This document shows positions 9,301 to 19,300 of a DNA stretch of 22,128 nt, piece by piece. Location: contig JAULBX010029390.1 of NCBI GenBank assembly GCA_032358255.1, positions 1-22,128 on the forward strand, given 5' to 3'. The notes below the pieces were generated by a model. The model was not told the origin of the DNA, ran no database searches, and saw only the letters and a list, made by a program, of their open reading frames with translations. The position numbers and the translations under genes were made by a program. This DNA comes from Heterotrichella gracilis. Its lineage: Eukaryota; Sar; Xanthophyceae; Tribonematales; Xanthonemataceae. Numbering within the stretch: position 1 is the stretch's first letter; the number at the start of each line of letters is the position of its first letter.

Positions 9301-11199
9301 GATTCATTGATGAAACGCCCGCCGCAATCCGCATAAAATAAACCCCTGCACCTGGAAGGCCTTCCCCTGCTCCCCCCCACCCCCACCCACGCACACCCAC
9401 CCACCTTGATGACAGGATCATCATGCGTGAGCGAGTCAAAGTCGTAGTTGAACACCGCCTTGCCGATGATGTCAAGGGCCAGGCGCGAGAAGAAGTTCTC
9501 CATCTCAACTGGCTTGCCATCCAGGTGGGCGCGCTCAAGGAACTGGGCGAGGTGGGGTGGGGGGTGAGGTGGATGGGGGGGGGCATGGGGTGGCCGATGG
9601 GTGGCGAGCTCACACCACCAGACCATGGGAACTGGATGTAGGGATTTGGCCATCACATGAAGTGTGGCCCAGAGCATTACCCTATCCTCAAATGCACCAT
9701 CCGCATCTGCCGGTGGTAAAGTTTGAGGGATTTAAAGGGTGTTAGGATTTCCTAGGCCATCTCTGACTTTGTGGCGTGCAGCGCGCAGTCCAAACATGTC
9801 CACCACCACAGTAGAGGCCACATACTTCTTGTGCAGCCAGGGCATGATGGCATGGGCACATGCAGAACTATCAAGGTTGTCATGCACACCCTAGCTTCCC
9901 ATGCACCATTCCACAGTCACCTGTACCCTACAGGGTTTCCAGAATGTAGGGTTTTAGGCCCGCCCCTCACCTTTGTGCCGTGCACCGTGCAGTCCCCAAA
10001 CATGTCCACCATGGACGCCACGTACTTCTTGTGCAGCGAGGGCACGATGGCCCTGCGCCGGATCTTCCACACCTCGCCATCGGCGGGGATCAGGCCCTGG
10101 CCCATCACAAAGTCCAGGATCTCAGACAGCAGGCCCTTGCTGTACTTGGTGGCGTTGGTCAGCAGGACCTGCGGGTGGCGGGGGTGGTGGAGGGGACTGG
10201 CGGCGATAGGGGTGGAGGTGATGCGTGGTGTGGTGCAGGAGTCGGGTATCTGGGCCTGGCCCTCCACATGTCTCAGGACCGCTACATGCATGCCCCAAAT
10301 GACTGCATCCACCCACAGTGGCCACATGGCACGCACTCCTGCCTTTCAAGCCCCGCTGTCAAGTGCCAGACCCATTTCTGTGAGCGCGCCTACCTGCTTG
10401 GCCATCGCCTTGTCAGACACGATCACAAAGGTCTTGGGCCCAAAGCTGAGCTTGAACACCTTGCCGTATCGCAGGAACAGCTTGTACAGCGGCACAAACA
10501 CCGGCTGGCCCACTATCTCGCGGATGTCGCCCCTGGCCACCGGCATGCGCACTGCGGCCTCCTGCTGCCACAGCCGGCCTAGCTTGGCTAGTTGAAGCGA
10601 CATGAAGCGCCCTGTGTGGGGGGAAAAGGGTGTGACTTTGGCTGCGGGATGAACGTTGTATGGGGCCTGGTGGGTGGGTGCGTGGCTGGGGAGTGGGTGG
10701 GTGATGGTGTGAGGTGCCTCAAAGCTGGGTGTGGGGTGCCTCAACCTGAATAGGATGGTGTGCACCAAGATATGGGTTGTGGTGCACACAGTGCTCCCAG
10801 GTATGCTTGACAAAGGCTAGAGAGCGGGTTATTTTGGGCTGTACCTGGTCCAATTGGGTCCTTGGCCAGTGCCTTCCTCACAGGCCGGGTAATCCTCTCC
10901 TTGGTGGACCCCACATCCGTGAACTCCCCCGACATGATTCGGTCGTCCAGGTTGTCCCCCTCAACCTTAGCGTTGGCGAAGATGCTCTGGACCGCAGGGG
11001 GCTTCTCAGCACTGCCGTTGCCACTGTGGGCACCATTGCCGTTGCCATTCTGCAAGGCATCTGCCCTGACGGTGGGATGCCGCCTGGTGGAGAGGGCCCG
11101 GGTTCGGTGTGCACCGGGGCGGGTGAGGTGGGCGTGCTGCGTGCCACACCGCTGGGAGGTGCTTGGCTCTAGCCCCAGCCCCATTGCTGGTGAGTGCAT
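6302..11199 (-). CDS. CYP97A: Cytochrome P450 CYP97A, plastid carotenoid beta-ring hydroxylase (LUT5 type)
   Basis: Ten exons on the - strand: 11199-10845, 10611-10394, 10168-9971, 9542-9405, 9092-8925, 8352-8128, 7777-7659, 7253-7091, 6749-6590 and 6426-6302. All junctions are GT-AG and in phase, giving 622 residues. CYP97A enzymes hydroxylate beta-rings of carotenes on the way to lutein and zeaxanthin in the plastid. Seen here: a basic, Ser/Thr-rich N terminus (likely transit peptide, perhaps ending near TVRADA); the long-conserved stretch around [17 protein letters not shown]; the I-helix AGHETT (405-410); ExxR at E461-R464; PERF; and the haem loop [10 protein letters not shown] (538-547) with Cys545 as ligand. 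The end, [13 protein letters not shown], matches the family. Exon lengths align without gaps to plant CYP97A3 as I remember it, which favours CYP97A over 97B or 97C. An in-frame upstream ATG at 11355 is possible. Introns hold several exon-edge copies. Confidence 0.93.
6848..6869 (-). repeat. Short copy of the CYP97A exon 9 5' edge
   Basis: About 22 bases at 6848-6869 match 6727-6748, the first coding bases of exon 9, with three differences. It lies ~120 bases upstream (gene sense) of the real exon, in intron 8, next to GGTTTTATTTGAGG. The acceptor AG is not kept. Confidence 0.55.
7639..7656 (-). repeat. Telomere-like repeat touching the CYP97A exon 7 donor
   Basis: In gene sense the donor GT at 7658-7657 is followed at once by GGGGTTTAGGGTTTAGGG, so the repeat supplies the downstream part of the 5' splice site. 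Confidence 0.85.
7750..7943 (-). repeat. Tandem array of the CYP97A exon 7 5' edge, ~66-base unit, 3 copies
   Basis: The unit holds ~28 coding bases of exon 7, its acceptor and an upstream tract with telomere-like GGGTTTA blocks. Unit 1 (7750-7816) includes the real exon start; units 2 (7817-7882) and 3 (from 7883) lie upstream in gene sense. Both extra copies keep a GTGCAG acceptor. Read from those acceptors the frames are [14 protein letters not shown] and [14 protein letters not shown], the TAA coming from the CCTTAAACCC tract. Confidence 0.85.
8379..8452 (+). repeat. Two-copy ~40-base repeat in CYP97A intron 5
   Basis: A block containing CATAGGGTG and TTTGTGG occurs near 8379-8410 and again near 8420-8452 with a few changes. 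It lies next to the exon 6 acceptor but contains no exon sequence. Confidence 0.55.
8759..8820 (-). repeat. Copy of the CYP97A exon 5 3' edge, open and with donor kept
   Basis: On the - strand this stretch resembles the last ~54 bases of exon 5 (8925-8978) and continues into a GTGTGTG donor-like sequence. It would encode [12 protein letters not shown] against the genuine [12 protein letters not shown]. It lies ~160 bases downstream of the real exon, in intron 5. A GGTAG just upstream might serve as acceptor. Confidence 0.75.
9767..9852 (-). repeat. Copy of the CYP97A exon 3 3' edge
   Basis: Resembles 9971-10052, the last ~80 bases of exon 3, and lies ~200 bases downstream of it in intron 3. 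It carries a 2-base deletion, an insertion and a lost GT donor, so it can no longer code. Confidence 0.8.
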
Positions 11200-11978
11200 G
11201 GTGCTGCGATGGTTGGGGGCTGTGGGCCGTGGATGGTGGGTGGCTGACCAGAGGATGTAGAATACACCCAGGTGGGATACAATGTGCGTGGGTAGACGGG
11301 AGTTAAGAGGTCGTTGAAATGCTGGTGGGTGCACTGTAAGACGAGCAAGGCCCAAACGGAGTTGCTGGGTACTAGGCCGGTAGTGGGTCGGTGGCTAGCT
11401 GCTGAAAGGCTTCAACACGCAACCATCCACTGCACCAGCTGCAGCAACTTCCTCTAAACAGACGACAGGCACTATAGCGCTGTTAGGAGACGTGCAGCTA
11501 GGTCACGCAAAGGTGCATCGCAACAGCGACGCCACCACCTTAAAAAGAGGCCTTTTCTGAGCCCCAGATTTCCAGCTGTACCGCAAGTGGGCGATCATTG
11601 AGCATGTGACCGTTCGGCTCATGCACACGATCCGATCGAACCTTGGGACTGCCGATCACCGCCACGTCGATCAGGCAAGTGAGTATGAGTGCACTTTTGC
11701 TCGTTGGCGGGAAAGTCGGTGATGGTCCACCTGCAGCAGCAAAGATGGGTGTCTTAAGCCTTTGAACAACAATACATTGGCTATTTCTACTGTGGAATCA
11801 CCCAGGTTTCTGCTGGAGACCGTGCGTTGTTGCAGGCTGGGTCTCAGTGAAGACTAACCTTCGTACTGCCCACAAAGCTCAAGAGATACTCAACCCTTCA
11901 GTCAGCTACCAGCGCTTGTTCTTTTGGTTGCTTTGCACGCAACGCTGGGTAGCCCATTGCCCTTGTATCACTTTCTCT
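11200..11978. promoter_or_regulatory. Divergent promoter region between CYP97A and the Nudix gene
   Basis: The two start codons face away from each other across 779 bases, so both promoters and 5' UTRs should lie here. A CTTAAAAAGAGG (about 11540-11551) is TATA-like, and ACGT cores occur near 11490 and 11664. These are weak motifs. No other coding exon was recognised, although a small upstream exon of either gene cannot be excluded. Confidence 0.5.
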
Positions 11979-14900
11979 ATGTCTGTAATAGCAAAAACAG
12001 ACTTCGGGCCCGCTGGGTTCCGGTGGCTCACTTTAAAGCGAATTGAGGTACGGTGCCGTACCATATATGCTTCCATAGTGCAAAGTGCAAGCAATGCAGT
12101 CTTTTGACACTATTTCAACGATCTACTGACCCACATGTGCTGCATTGCAGTGGCAAGGACCCGATGGCAGGTAGGCGCTGAGTGCATGGCATGTGGGTGC
12201 ATGCAGCATTGTTCCTGCTTCTTTGTGACTGAGTGATTCACAGTCACATGATCCCGTCAACTAAATTGAAATGCACCTCAGAACACGGTATTGGGAGAGC
12301 GCCGAGCGAACCACCACTTCAGATGGCATCGACGGTGTGGCTATCATTGCCAAGGTGAATTTTACCCTGTGCTACAGGACCTACATACTTAGTCTACCAA
12401 ATCAGATTCTGAGTTGGAGTCATTCTCAGGAACTGTATGATTCAATCAGCCTGTCATGCCATTAATAGTTTCTCACTGTATTGCGATGTATCTATCACTG
12501 ATGACCAGACCTTTCTTCTTCCTTTTCGCCTGGCCCACCCTTCTAATGAGGCAGTATTCAGAGCTAAGACTCCTAGCACATTGCAGGTTGTATCTGCCCA
12601 CAAGCCTCCGAGGATCATCATCGAGTCGCAGTTTCGACCGCCAGTGAACCAGTGTGTCCTAGAGGTGGCGCTAGAACCCTAAACCCTAAACCCTTTGTAC
12701 TCAACCAAACCCTGTTTTTGCACCTCGACTCCGTTTCAAAGTCATGATGTTGTCAGCGTGTGTTGCTGCAGCTTCCTGCTGGCCTGGTTGATGCGGGGGA
12801 GACCGCTGAGGTGGCTGCTGTGCGGGAGCTGTTTGAGGAGACAGGTACAGGGTTTTAGGGTTTATGATAGAGGACCCATGCAGCGCACCAGCCACAGCTG
12901 CTGAAATGCATGTAAATAATGCCATTGCATGCCTCCTGCTGCTACCAAACAGCCTGGCCCTCCCCATTCACCTCGCAGCCACCTCGATTCCTGTGTGCAC
13001 CTGTTCACCTTGACCATCGCCCAAGCAAGTCCATCGTGGGTTTTGGGTGTCGTGGGAGGCTGAGCTTTGAGCCCAGCACCGTCAGCCAACAGTGTGAAAT
13101 ACCCCTGCGCAGGGTACCATGGCAAGGTGGTGGAGAGCTCCAGCCTGTGCTGTAGCGACCCTGGCGCAACCAACGCTACCATGAAGGTAAGTGGGTGCCT
13201 AGATTCCTAGGATCGACCATGCAATGGCAGCCATGTCATTGCACGTTCACATCAATGTCATCAGCATTTTTTCTTCAATGCCCATAATGGTATTGGACTT
13301 CAGCAGTATTTCCAATTCTATCTGCGTGTCCGTTCCGATTCCCATAGCAAGGCAATGCCAGCAATGGCATATTCCCATTGGCTGCATTGCATTCCTTAAA
13401 TGGAAGACCAGTGCAGCTCATGTGACCGTAATCGCTATCGCCGCATGATCGCCCACGTGTGATGCCCATCGCAGACCCATGATCACTATTCCATGGTCCC
13501 GTTACATCATTCCACCCACTTGTAATTCCCATCACAGACCCACAATCACCGTACACGGGGTTGCATATCGCCCGCCCCACTTTGGGCCCCACAGGACCAT
13601 GCTGCCAGTTAGTTCAACCATGCGTGCAAATGCGTGACCATGCGTGCACGTTTGTTGACCATGAGTCATGCATGCGTTCGGCACCCATAGATACACTGCT
13701 GACACATGCACTGCTGCCACATGCACTGCTGTCACATACACTGCTGCCACATACATTGTTGCCACATACACTGCTGTCATGTGCATTGACACCCATTGCA
13801 TACATTGACAGGCGTGCGCGCCACATATTGATACACTGCTGGCACATTAATTGACATCCATTGCATGCATTGACAGGCGTGCGCGCCACCCATTGATACA
13901 CTGCTGGCGCATGCATTGACAGCCATGCGCTGCACTGCAGGTGGTCACCATTGAGGTGGATGCTGATGCGCCTGAAAACGTCAACGTCAAGCCGCAAGCA
14001 CACGTGCGTAGCCCTGCGATGCTGCCACATGGTTTATTGTCGTATGGCAAGCACCCATGCAATGCCAATGCATGTGCTGGAGCATGATGGCTGCATCAAA
14101 TACTGCAGATTTGTTGCCAATATATATACCCTCCTCTACCTTTCATGGCGGAAGATTCCCTGGCATTTTGGATACATTATTTGGACCTGGAAGTGCTGAA
14201 GCGGGGTTGTGCTGCGCAGGATGGCGAGTTCATTGAAGTGATGCTGGTCCCACTGGATCGACTGCTGCCGTCACTACAGGTGTGGCCCATGTGGGGTGTT
14301 GGTACAGGGAAATTGGGGAACCCTGTCTGCTGCGTGTGGCACTCCTGTGGGGGGGGCACAAGCCCAAAAAACGTCAAAAATGCTTATTTTTTGGTTGTGA
14401 TCCACTCAAGGGCAGTATCTTACACTTCATGTGCATGGATTATGCACAGTACGTGAAGTAAAACCGTATTAATTGCTATAATAAAACACATCGCAGTGGG
14501 CGTAGTGTAGGTAGCCCTGGCGGTGGGCAATGGTACAACCCCTGGTCCAGAAATTCACGCGCAACCGAAAAGTAAGCCACTCAACCTTTATGAAGGAAAT
14601 CCTCAAACCCTAAACCCTGGTGCAGGAAATGATGCGCAAACGCAGCTGCACCGTCGACGCGCGTCTCCTCTCCTATGCTATCGGACTGGCCCAGGGCCTG
14701 GCGTGTGATCCTGTGGCGCTGCACGCCTCCGCTGTGGTGCACGATGCCCCCGACCCGCCTTCGCCTGACATGGTACAGTGTAGACCCATTTGTTTTTCTA
14801 ATATTAGTTAAAAACTAACAATTAGGTAATACATAAAATATAGCAATTTTGGTGCTCGGAGCCGTGTGCGCTCAGCGCTGGGTGCATGCAATGGTCACAT

Positions 14901-15320
14901 GGACTGGTGTGGCTGGTGCTGCTGTCTTTGTTATTGTTGAAAAATGCTGTTTTTGTTGCAAAGTACCGATGCAGAAATGCACTGCCTTTTGCCAGCTCAC
15001 ATACGCTTGGCCCCCCACTTCCCCAGGTGAAGAGGAGGAGGTTAGCCACAGATAAGGCTGGCACCCAACCCACGGATGATGAGCTGGCAAGCGTGTTTGC
15101 CAAGCTGTCAGAGGGCCATGCGGAACCTCCAGCGGGGAGCGCTGGCAGGGGGGAAGTGCAGGAACATGCCAACGGGGAGGCGGATGGTGGAGCGATGGTG
15201 GGGTGGGTGGGGAGGTGGAGGGGGCTGTCGCCTGCGGCTGTGGGTGCGGCTGTGGGGCTGGTGGTGGGGCTGGTGGCGGGGATGCTGCTGCGTGGGGGGC
15301 AAGGGAGGCATAGGTTGTGA
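11979..15320 (+). CDS. NUDT5-like Nudix hydrolase (ADP-sugar pyrophosphatase family) with C-terminal membrane anchor
   Basis: Ten exons: 11979-12047, 12151-12170, 12282-12354, 12587-12664, 12772-12844, 13113-13186, 13941-14003, 14220-14279, 14626-14772 and 15027-15320. They join in phase to 316 residues. The family cleaves ADP-ribose and other ADP-sugars to AMP plus sugar phosphate. Seen: family N-terminal segment TRYWESAERTT (31-41); SQFRPP before the catalytic box; a complete Nudix box G84-Y106 fitting GX5EX7REUXEEXGU, with Glu99, Glu102 and Glu103 as likely metal ligands; CCSDPG and DGEFIEV; and TVDARLLSYA near the usual C terminus. The last exon adds KRRR (221-224), a low-complexity linker, a hydrophobic helix (about 289-307) and a short basic tail. 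That resembles a tail anchor, which I infer and which is unusual for the family. ATG 11979 is the first ATG in frame but has poor context; a further 5' exon is possible. Confidence 0.87.
12151..12170 (+). other. 20-base micro-exon of the Nudix gene
   Basis: Flanked by TTGCAG and GTAGGC, it encodes WQGPDG plus two bases of an Arg codon completed by exon 3. Without it, exons 1 and 3 cannot join in frame and the family segment before TRYWES is missing, which supports the call. Confidence 0.75.
12675..12694 (+). repeat. Telomere-like repeat 10 bases after the Nudix exon 4 donor
   Basis: AACCCTAAACCCTAAACCCT, nearly three perfect units, in the short (107-base) intron 4. Here the C-rich strand follows the donor, opposite to the orientation at CYP97A exon 7. 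Confidence 0.85.
13694..13783 (+). repeat. 15-base minisatellite, 6 units, in Nudix intron 6
   Basis: Six tandem 15-base units of the form CACTGCTGYCACATR with few changes. They lead straight into the 65-base repeat that follows. Not CRISPR: there are no unique spacers. Confidence 0.85.
13784..13940 (+). repeat. 65-base tandem repeat, 2.4 units, ending at the exon 7 acceptor
   Basis: Units start at 13784, 13849 and (partial) 13914, each containing CATTGACAGGCGTGCGCG-like and ATACACTGCTGG blocks. The partial third unit runs into the acceptor TGCAG at 13936-13940, so the repeat supplies the region upstream of exon 7. Confidence 0.8.
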
Positions 15321-16370
15321 TCCCCAAGGGGAGGTATGGAGGGGTGTTTACAAGGGGAGGCAGGCAAGTGCGCATATATAATATATTATATATGTTGTAC
15401 TTTCGTATGGGCATCAAGCAGTGACAGTCCCCAAGCTCAGGCTCCCCCTACTAAGCGGGGAGGGACTGTAGACAGCATTCCATGGCTCTACCGAAGTGCA
15501 ACTGGGCTCCTCATCAGGCATCTGGGTTCAGATTTTATTGCAGCTATATGTGCCCATTTTGTAGGACGGCATGCAACCAGTGTAGTGCAACCCTAATCCT
15601 AAACCATGCTGCAGGCGGGTACCAGTGGGGACTTGTTGTCGTGCCTTTCCGGCTTCATATATAGTATCCTAGGCCATGACCATGATGCAATGTGCTTGGA
15701 AAAGTGGAGGGCTTGGCTGCACAGCGATTAACAAGCTAAGTTTTTAACCATATATCCTTTTTATTGTGGTTTCTTCTATCTGTCTGATCACATGGCGCTG
15801 GATGTGGGCAAGCTCGATACCTTGCGGCCAAATTTGCAGTCGCTGCCAGCCTGTGCATGAAATGCACTGGGAGGTGTACACGCGTGATGCAAGCAGTGGC
15901 CTGCTGGTGGCAATCTCGCGACGCTTGACCTGTGGTGTGGTGCCGCAGTTCCTCCCCACCCAATGTGGTTGCAGTCCCCCTTGTGGCCCTGCAGCTGCTG
16001 GAAACCTATTTACATCAACACGTGGCATGGCTGTGCTGGGTTTACTGAACACACTGCAGGTTACTGAACACAGCGTTTGCCATCCTTCTGCTCCATTCCC
16101 TGTATGTACCAGTATTTTCGCTTGTCCAAACTGGACCATTACCCCACGTCTGCACACCTCTATCAAACAGTTCAACTGCTCGCCTGTCTGTTCAGTGTCA
16201 CTCACATATCTGTAGTTTAAACAGCTCTTATATCAGGGGTAGCAGGAACCCGTTGCTGAGCCTGATGCGATGAGAACTGCATGCATAGGACAATAGGCGT
16301 AAGGGCGGAAAACTGGTGACATGCGTGGATAGGGCCCGGTGAGGCCTCTGAGAGGAAGCTTTAAGACAAC
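15321..16370. other. Intergenic region between Nudix and CLP1 genes
   Basis: About 1.05 kb that must hold the Nudix 3' UTR and the CLP1 promoter. I saw no TGTAA here, so the Nudix poly(A) signal is not identified. Overlapping open frames on both strands at about 15744-16215 have no recognisable domain. It contains an AT palindrome (15373-15394) and two Cs-and-As tracts like AACCCTAATCCTAAACC near 15590. Confidence 0.5.
15373..15394. repeat. Perfect 22-base AT-rich palindrome
   Basis: The two 11-base halves (CATATATAATA and its reverse complement) meet with no spacer. It lies 53 bases after the Nudix stop codon, in the expected 3' UTR, and could form a cruciform or RNA hairpin. Such simple AT palindromes also arise by slippage. 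Confidence 0.85.
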
Positions 16371-19300
16371 ATGGACGGCGATGGATTGGAGAAGCAAGTC
16401 CGGGCAGTCGAAATGGTGCGTGATGTCGGGGTTCACAGTTGCGTGCATATGCATGCATGTCTGCCAACGGGCATGCGGCGTGTTTTATAAGCAAGTACGC
16501 GCGTCCCAGCTTCGTTACCAGTGAAGCATTTGTGTGTATGACCTTTCGAGGTACAAGGGTCAAGTCCTGACAAGCCAGTGCTTCCAGTTGTACAACCAGT
16601 TGTGTCGCACCCCAATCGTTGGTTACCACTCACCACTGCTACCCAGTTTTAAACCCCCACGCTGGTTCACGTGAGCACTGAAGACGTGGGTTTCGACCCT
16701 CGAGAGTAACCCAGTAACTCCCTTGACAGCTTGTTGGATATGTGTACACCTGCTTGCCAAGGAGTGTGCTTGCAAGTGTGCACACCGCATTGGGCTGCCT
16801 GCCTGCACCCCAACTGCTCCTGTTCCCTGACCACCGTCTTAGGTGACCACTTGCTTGCTCGACGGCTGTGTATGTGACCCCTGTAGGAGCACGAGCTTCG
16901 AATAGAAGTGGGCTATGACACAACTTGCTACCTCACGGTGAGTGAGGAACAGCAACACCCACACCCCCACACTGTACCCACACAACCACACCAATACCCA
17001 CCCACACCCCCACACACCCACACCCACGTCCACACATGCCTTTGCAGCTGTAAAGGCCGGACATTGGATTGTCACCTGATTTGGGAAGTGCACACAATGG
17101 AGAAGTCGTTGGGCGTGCATCTTAAAACCAACTCGTGGGTAGTTAGGGAGACTATAAATTTGACACCACACCCACACCCACACCACACAACCCTGCACCA
17201 CCAGCCAAATAATTCACACCACTATGCACACCCACACCCACCCACTGTCCAGGGCCAGCATGTGAAACCCTAAACATAAACCCTTTAAACACACCCCTGG
17301 GTTCCCCCCACTGCAGCTGCAAGAGGGCACCGTCGAGGTGTTTGGTGCTGATTACAACCCTAAACAAAACCCTAACACAGTCCTAATCACAGTCCTGAAC
17401 ACAACCCTAAACAATACCCTAATCACAGTCCTTCTGTGCCTCTCCTCTGCAGCTGCAAGAGGGCACCGCGGAGGTGTTTGGCGCTGAGATGTCCAGGGGC
17501 CAGAGGCTGAAGCTGACGGGGCAGAAGCTAGCGGTGAGCCAAGCAGGGCAGGGAGCAGGGTCTTGCAGGGTTTGCTGCTGGAGCCGGGGGTTTTGCATTG
17601 GGGCCTGCTATCCTTGCACTATGGGTGTTGAATGCCTGCGAATAGTATTCGCCAAATACCCACTAAATGTGGACCGGTTTTGCAAGTAGTGCTTGATTGT
17701 TAGCTGCCTTGCACACCTTATGTGCCATGCACTGGATGGCAAAAATTACTGGGGGAAAATTCTGGATGGCGAAAAATACTGTGTATCGGCCTTGGTCAGG
17801 ATGTCGAGTTTGGAAGCGAGTTTAGGTTTAGGGTTTTGAGGGTTTCTGTGTGCTTGTCTGCAGGTGTTCACGTGGGAGGGGTGCTTGCTGGAGGTGGAGG
17901 GGACGCCCGACGCAATGTGGGTACACGCGCAACTCCCCCCTTGCGCTTGCACATGCGCGCATGCCTTCTACATGCGCGCCGGCCATGCACGTGCACAGCA
18001 TGGTGGCGAGTGTGTAGCTTGATGCAAAGTGGCCATGCACAACATGGGCGCGTGTGTAGTTGCGCAAGTGTAGCAGCGCATGTATAGCAGCGCATGGTGG
18101 CGACGTTGCGGGCCATTAGCACCTGCGCTGCATGTAGCAATGCCACCCGCTTGGTTTCCTTAGGTTGTCGGCCTGGCCACCACCGCAGCCAAACATGCTT
18201 TCCTCCCCATGTCACGCCTTGCACTGCACCCACCTCGCTTTCGGGTTGTCGTTGAGAGTCTTGGAAGGTTTGAAAAAACAGTACCAATATCGGTAGTTTA
18301 TTTGAAAATCATGTATAATATAAGATGGCTTTCCTGACTGACTCGTCTTTGGTGGGGGCTATGCGTAATTGCTATGCTCGCCGTATGCACGCCTTTGGCG
18401 TTTATTATCTTATCTCTTCTTGAGACTATTTTGTTGTGTTTGTGCAGGTATGAGGCGGATGAGACGCCCATGTCTTCCTATCTGAATGTGCACAACACGA
18501 TTGCCAACCGGAGGCAGGACGCACTCGAGGGCGGGGGCGAGGGACCCAGGGTGGTGGTGAGTACGAAAAAGAAATTGGAGGGAAAACGGAGTGTGGTGGT
18601 GGCCAGGGTGGCGGTGGGTGGGGTGGGAAGGGGGAGCATCTGGGAGGGCATGTCACATCCGAAGCAATCTTGCACCTTATTAATTGTTTTATATGGCAAG
18701 ATTGGAGACCACTAGCCAAGTTGCCACCCAGTTGCATTGGGAAGTTTATTAATCGGGTTTTGTAATAGATTGCTTTCTGGCGTGCCTTACAAGGCGAGCG
18801 GACGGCGGGGTACCGGAGGCCGCTAGCCTGAAAGGCTACGGCACAGCAATAAGCTAGAAATAATCTTGGGGATTTTTTTAGGTCCCTGTGTCAATCCCCG
18901 TGTAGATATGGGGATTGTTGGCATCCCGGGCCGAGTAAGGCACGCTCCTCCTTGCCCGCGTGGCGGAGCAGGTTATTCCTCATGAAAATGAGATGATTTG
19001 GGTCACGTGGTGGGCATTCACACAGTCCTCCTGCCTCCCTCTCACAACCCCCACCCCCCACCCCCCAGGTTGTCGGCCCCAGTGACGTGGGCAAGACCAG
19101 CCTCGTGCGCATGCTGCTCAACTACGCGGTGCGCTTCGACACAGCGCCCACCTTTGTGGATCTGGACATTGGCCAGGGAAGCATAACAGCGCCAGGGTGA
19201 GGGGGAGAAATAAAGGGGGGGGGGATGGAGAGGTCGGGGGGATCCTCCCGCAGGATTGGCAATCAATCTGCTCCTATTGGGCAAAGGATTTTTAATGCAT

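Noticed and set aside
9771..10595. 274-codon open frame on the + strand, longest in the window
   Set aside because: It is the antisense of CYP97A exons 2 and 3, their intron and the exon 3 copy; GC-rich coding sequence often leaves such shadows.
13694..13940. Possible CRISPR array
   Set aside because: Units are contiguous 15- and 65-base repeats without unique spacers, inside an intron of a eukaryotic gene.
15425..15470. Inverted repeat CAGTCCC/GGGACTG in the Nudix-CLP1 gap
   Set aside because: A seven-base stem over a long loop is expected by chance in a region this size.
15744..16215. Overlapping ~150-codon frames on both strands between Nudix and CLP1
   Set aside because: Neither has a domain or family resemblance I recognise, and opposite-strand frames of similar length suggest chance.
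17040..17060. A third copy of CLP1 exon 3 start (TTGCAGCTGTAAAGG)
   Set aside because: Only the acceptor and a few bases agree; too short to tell from chance.
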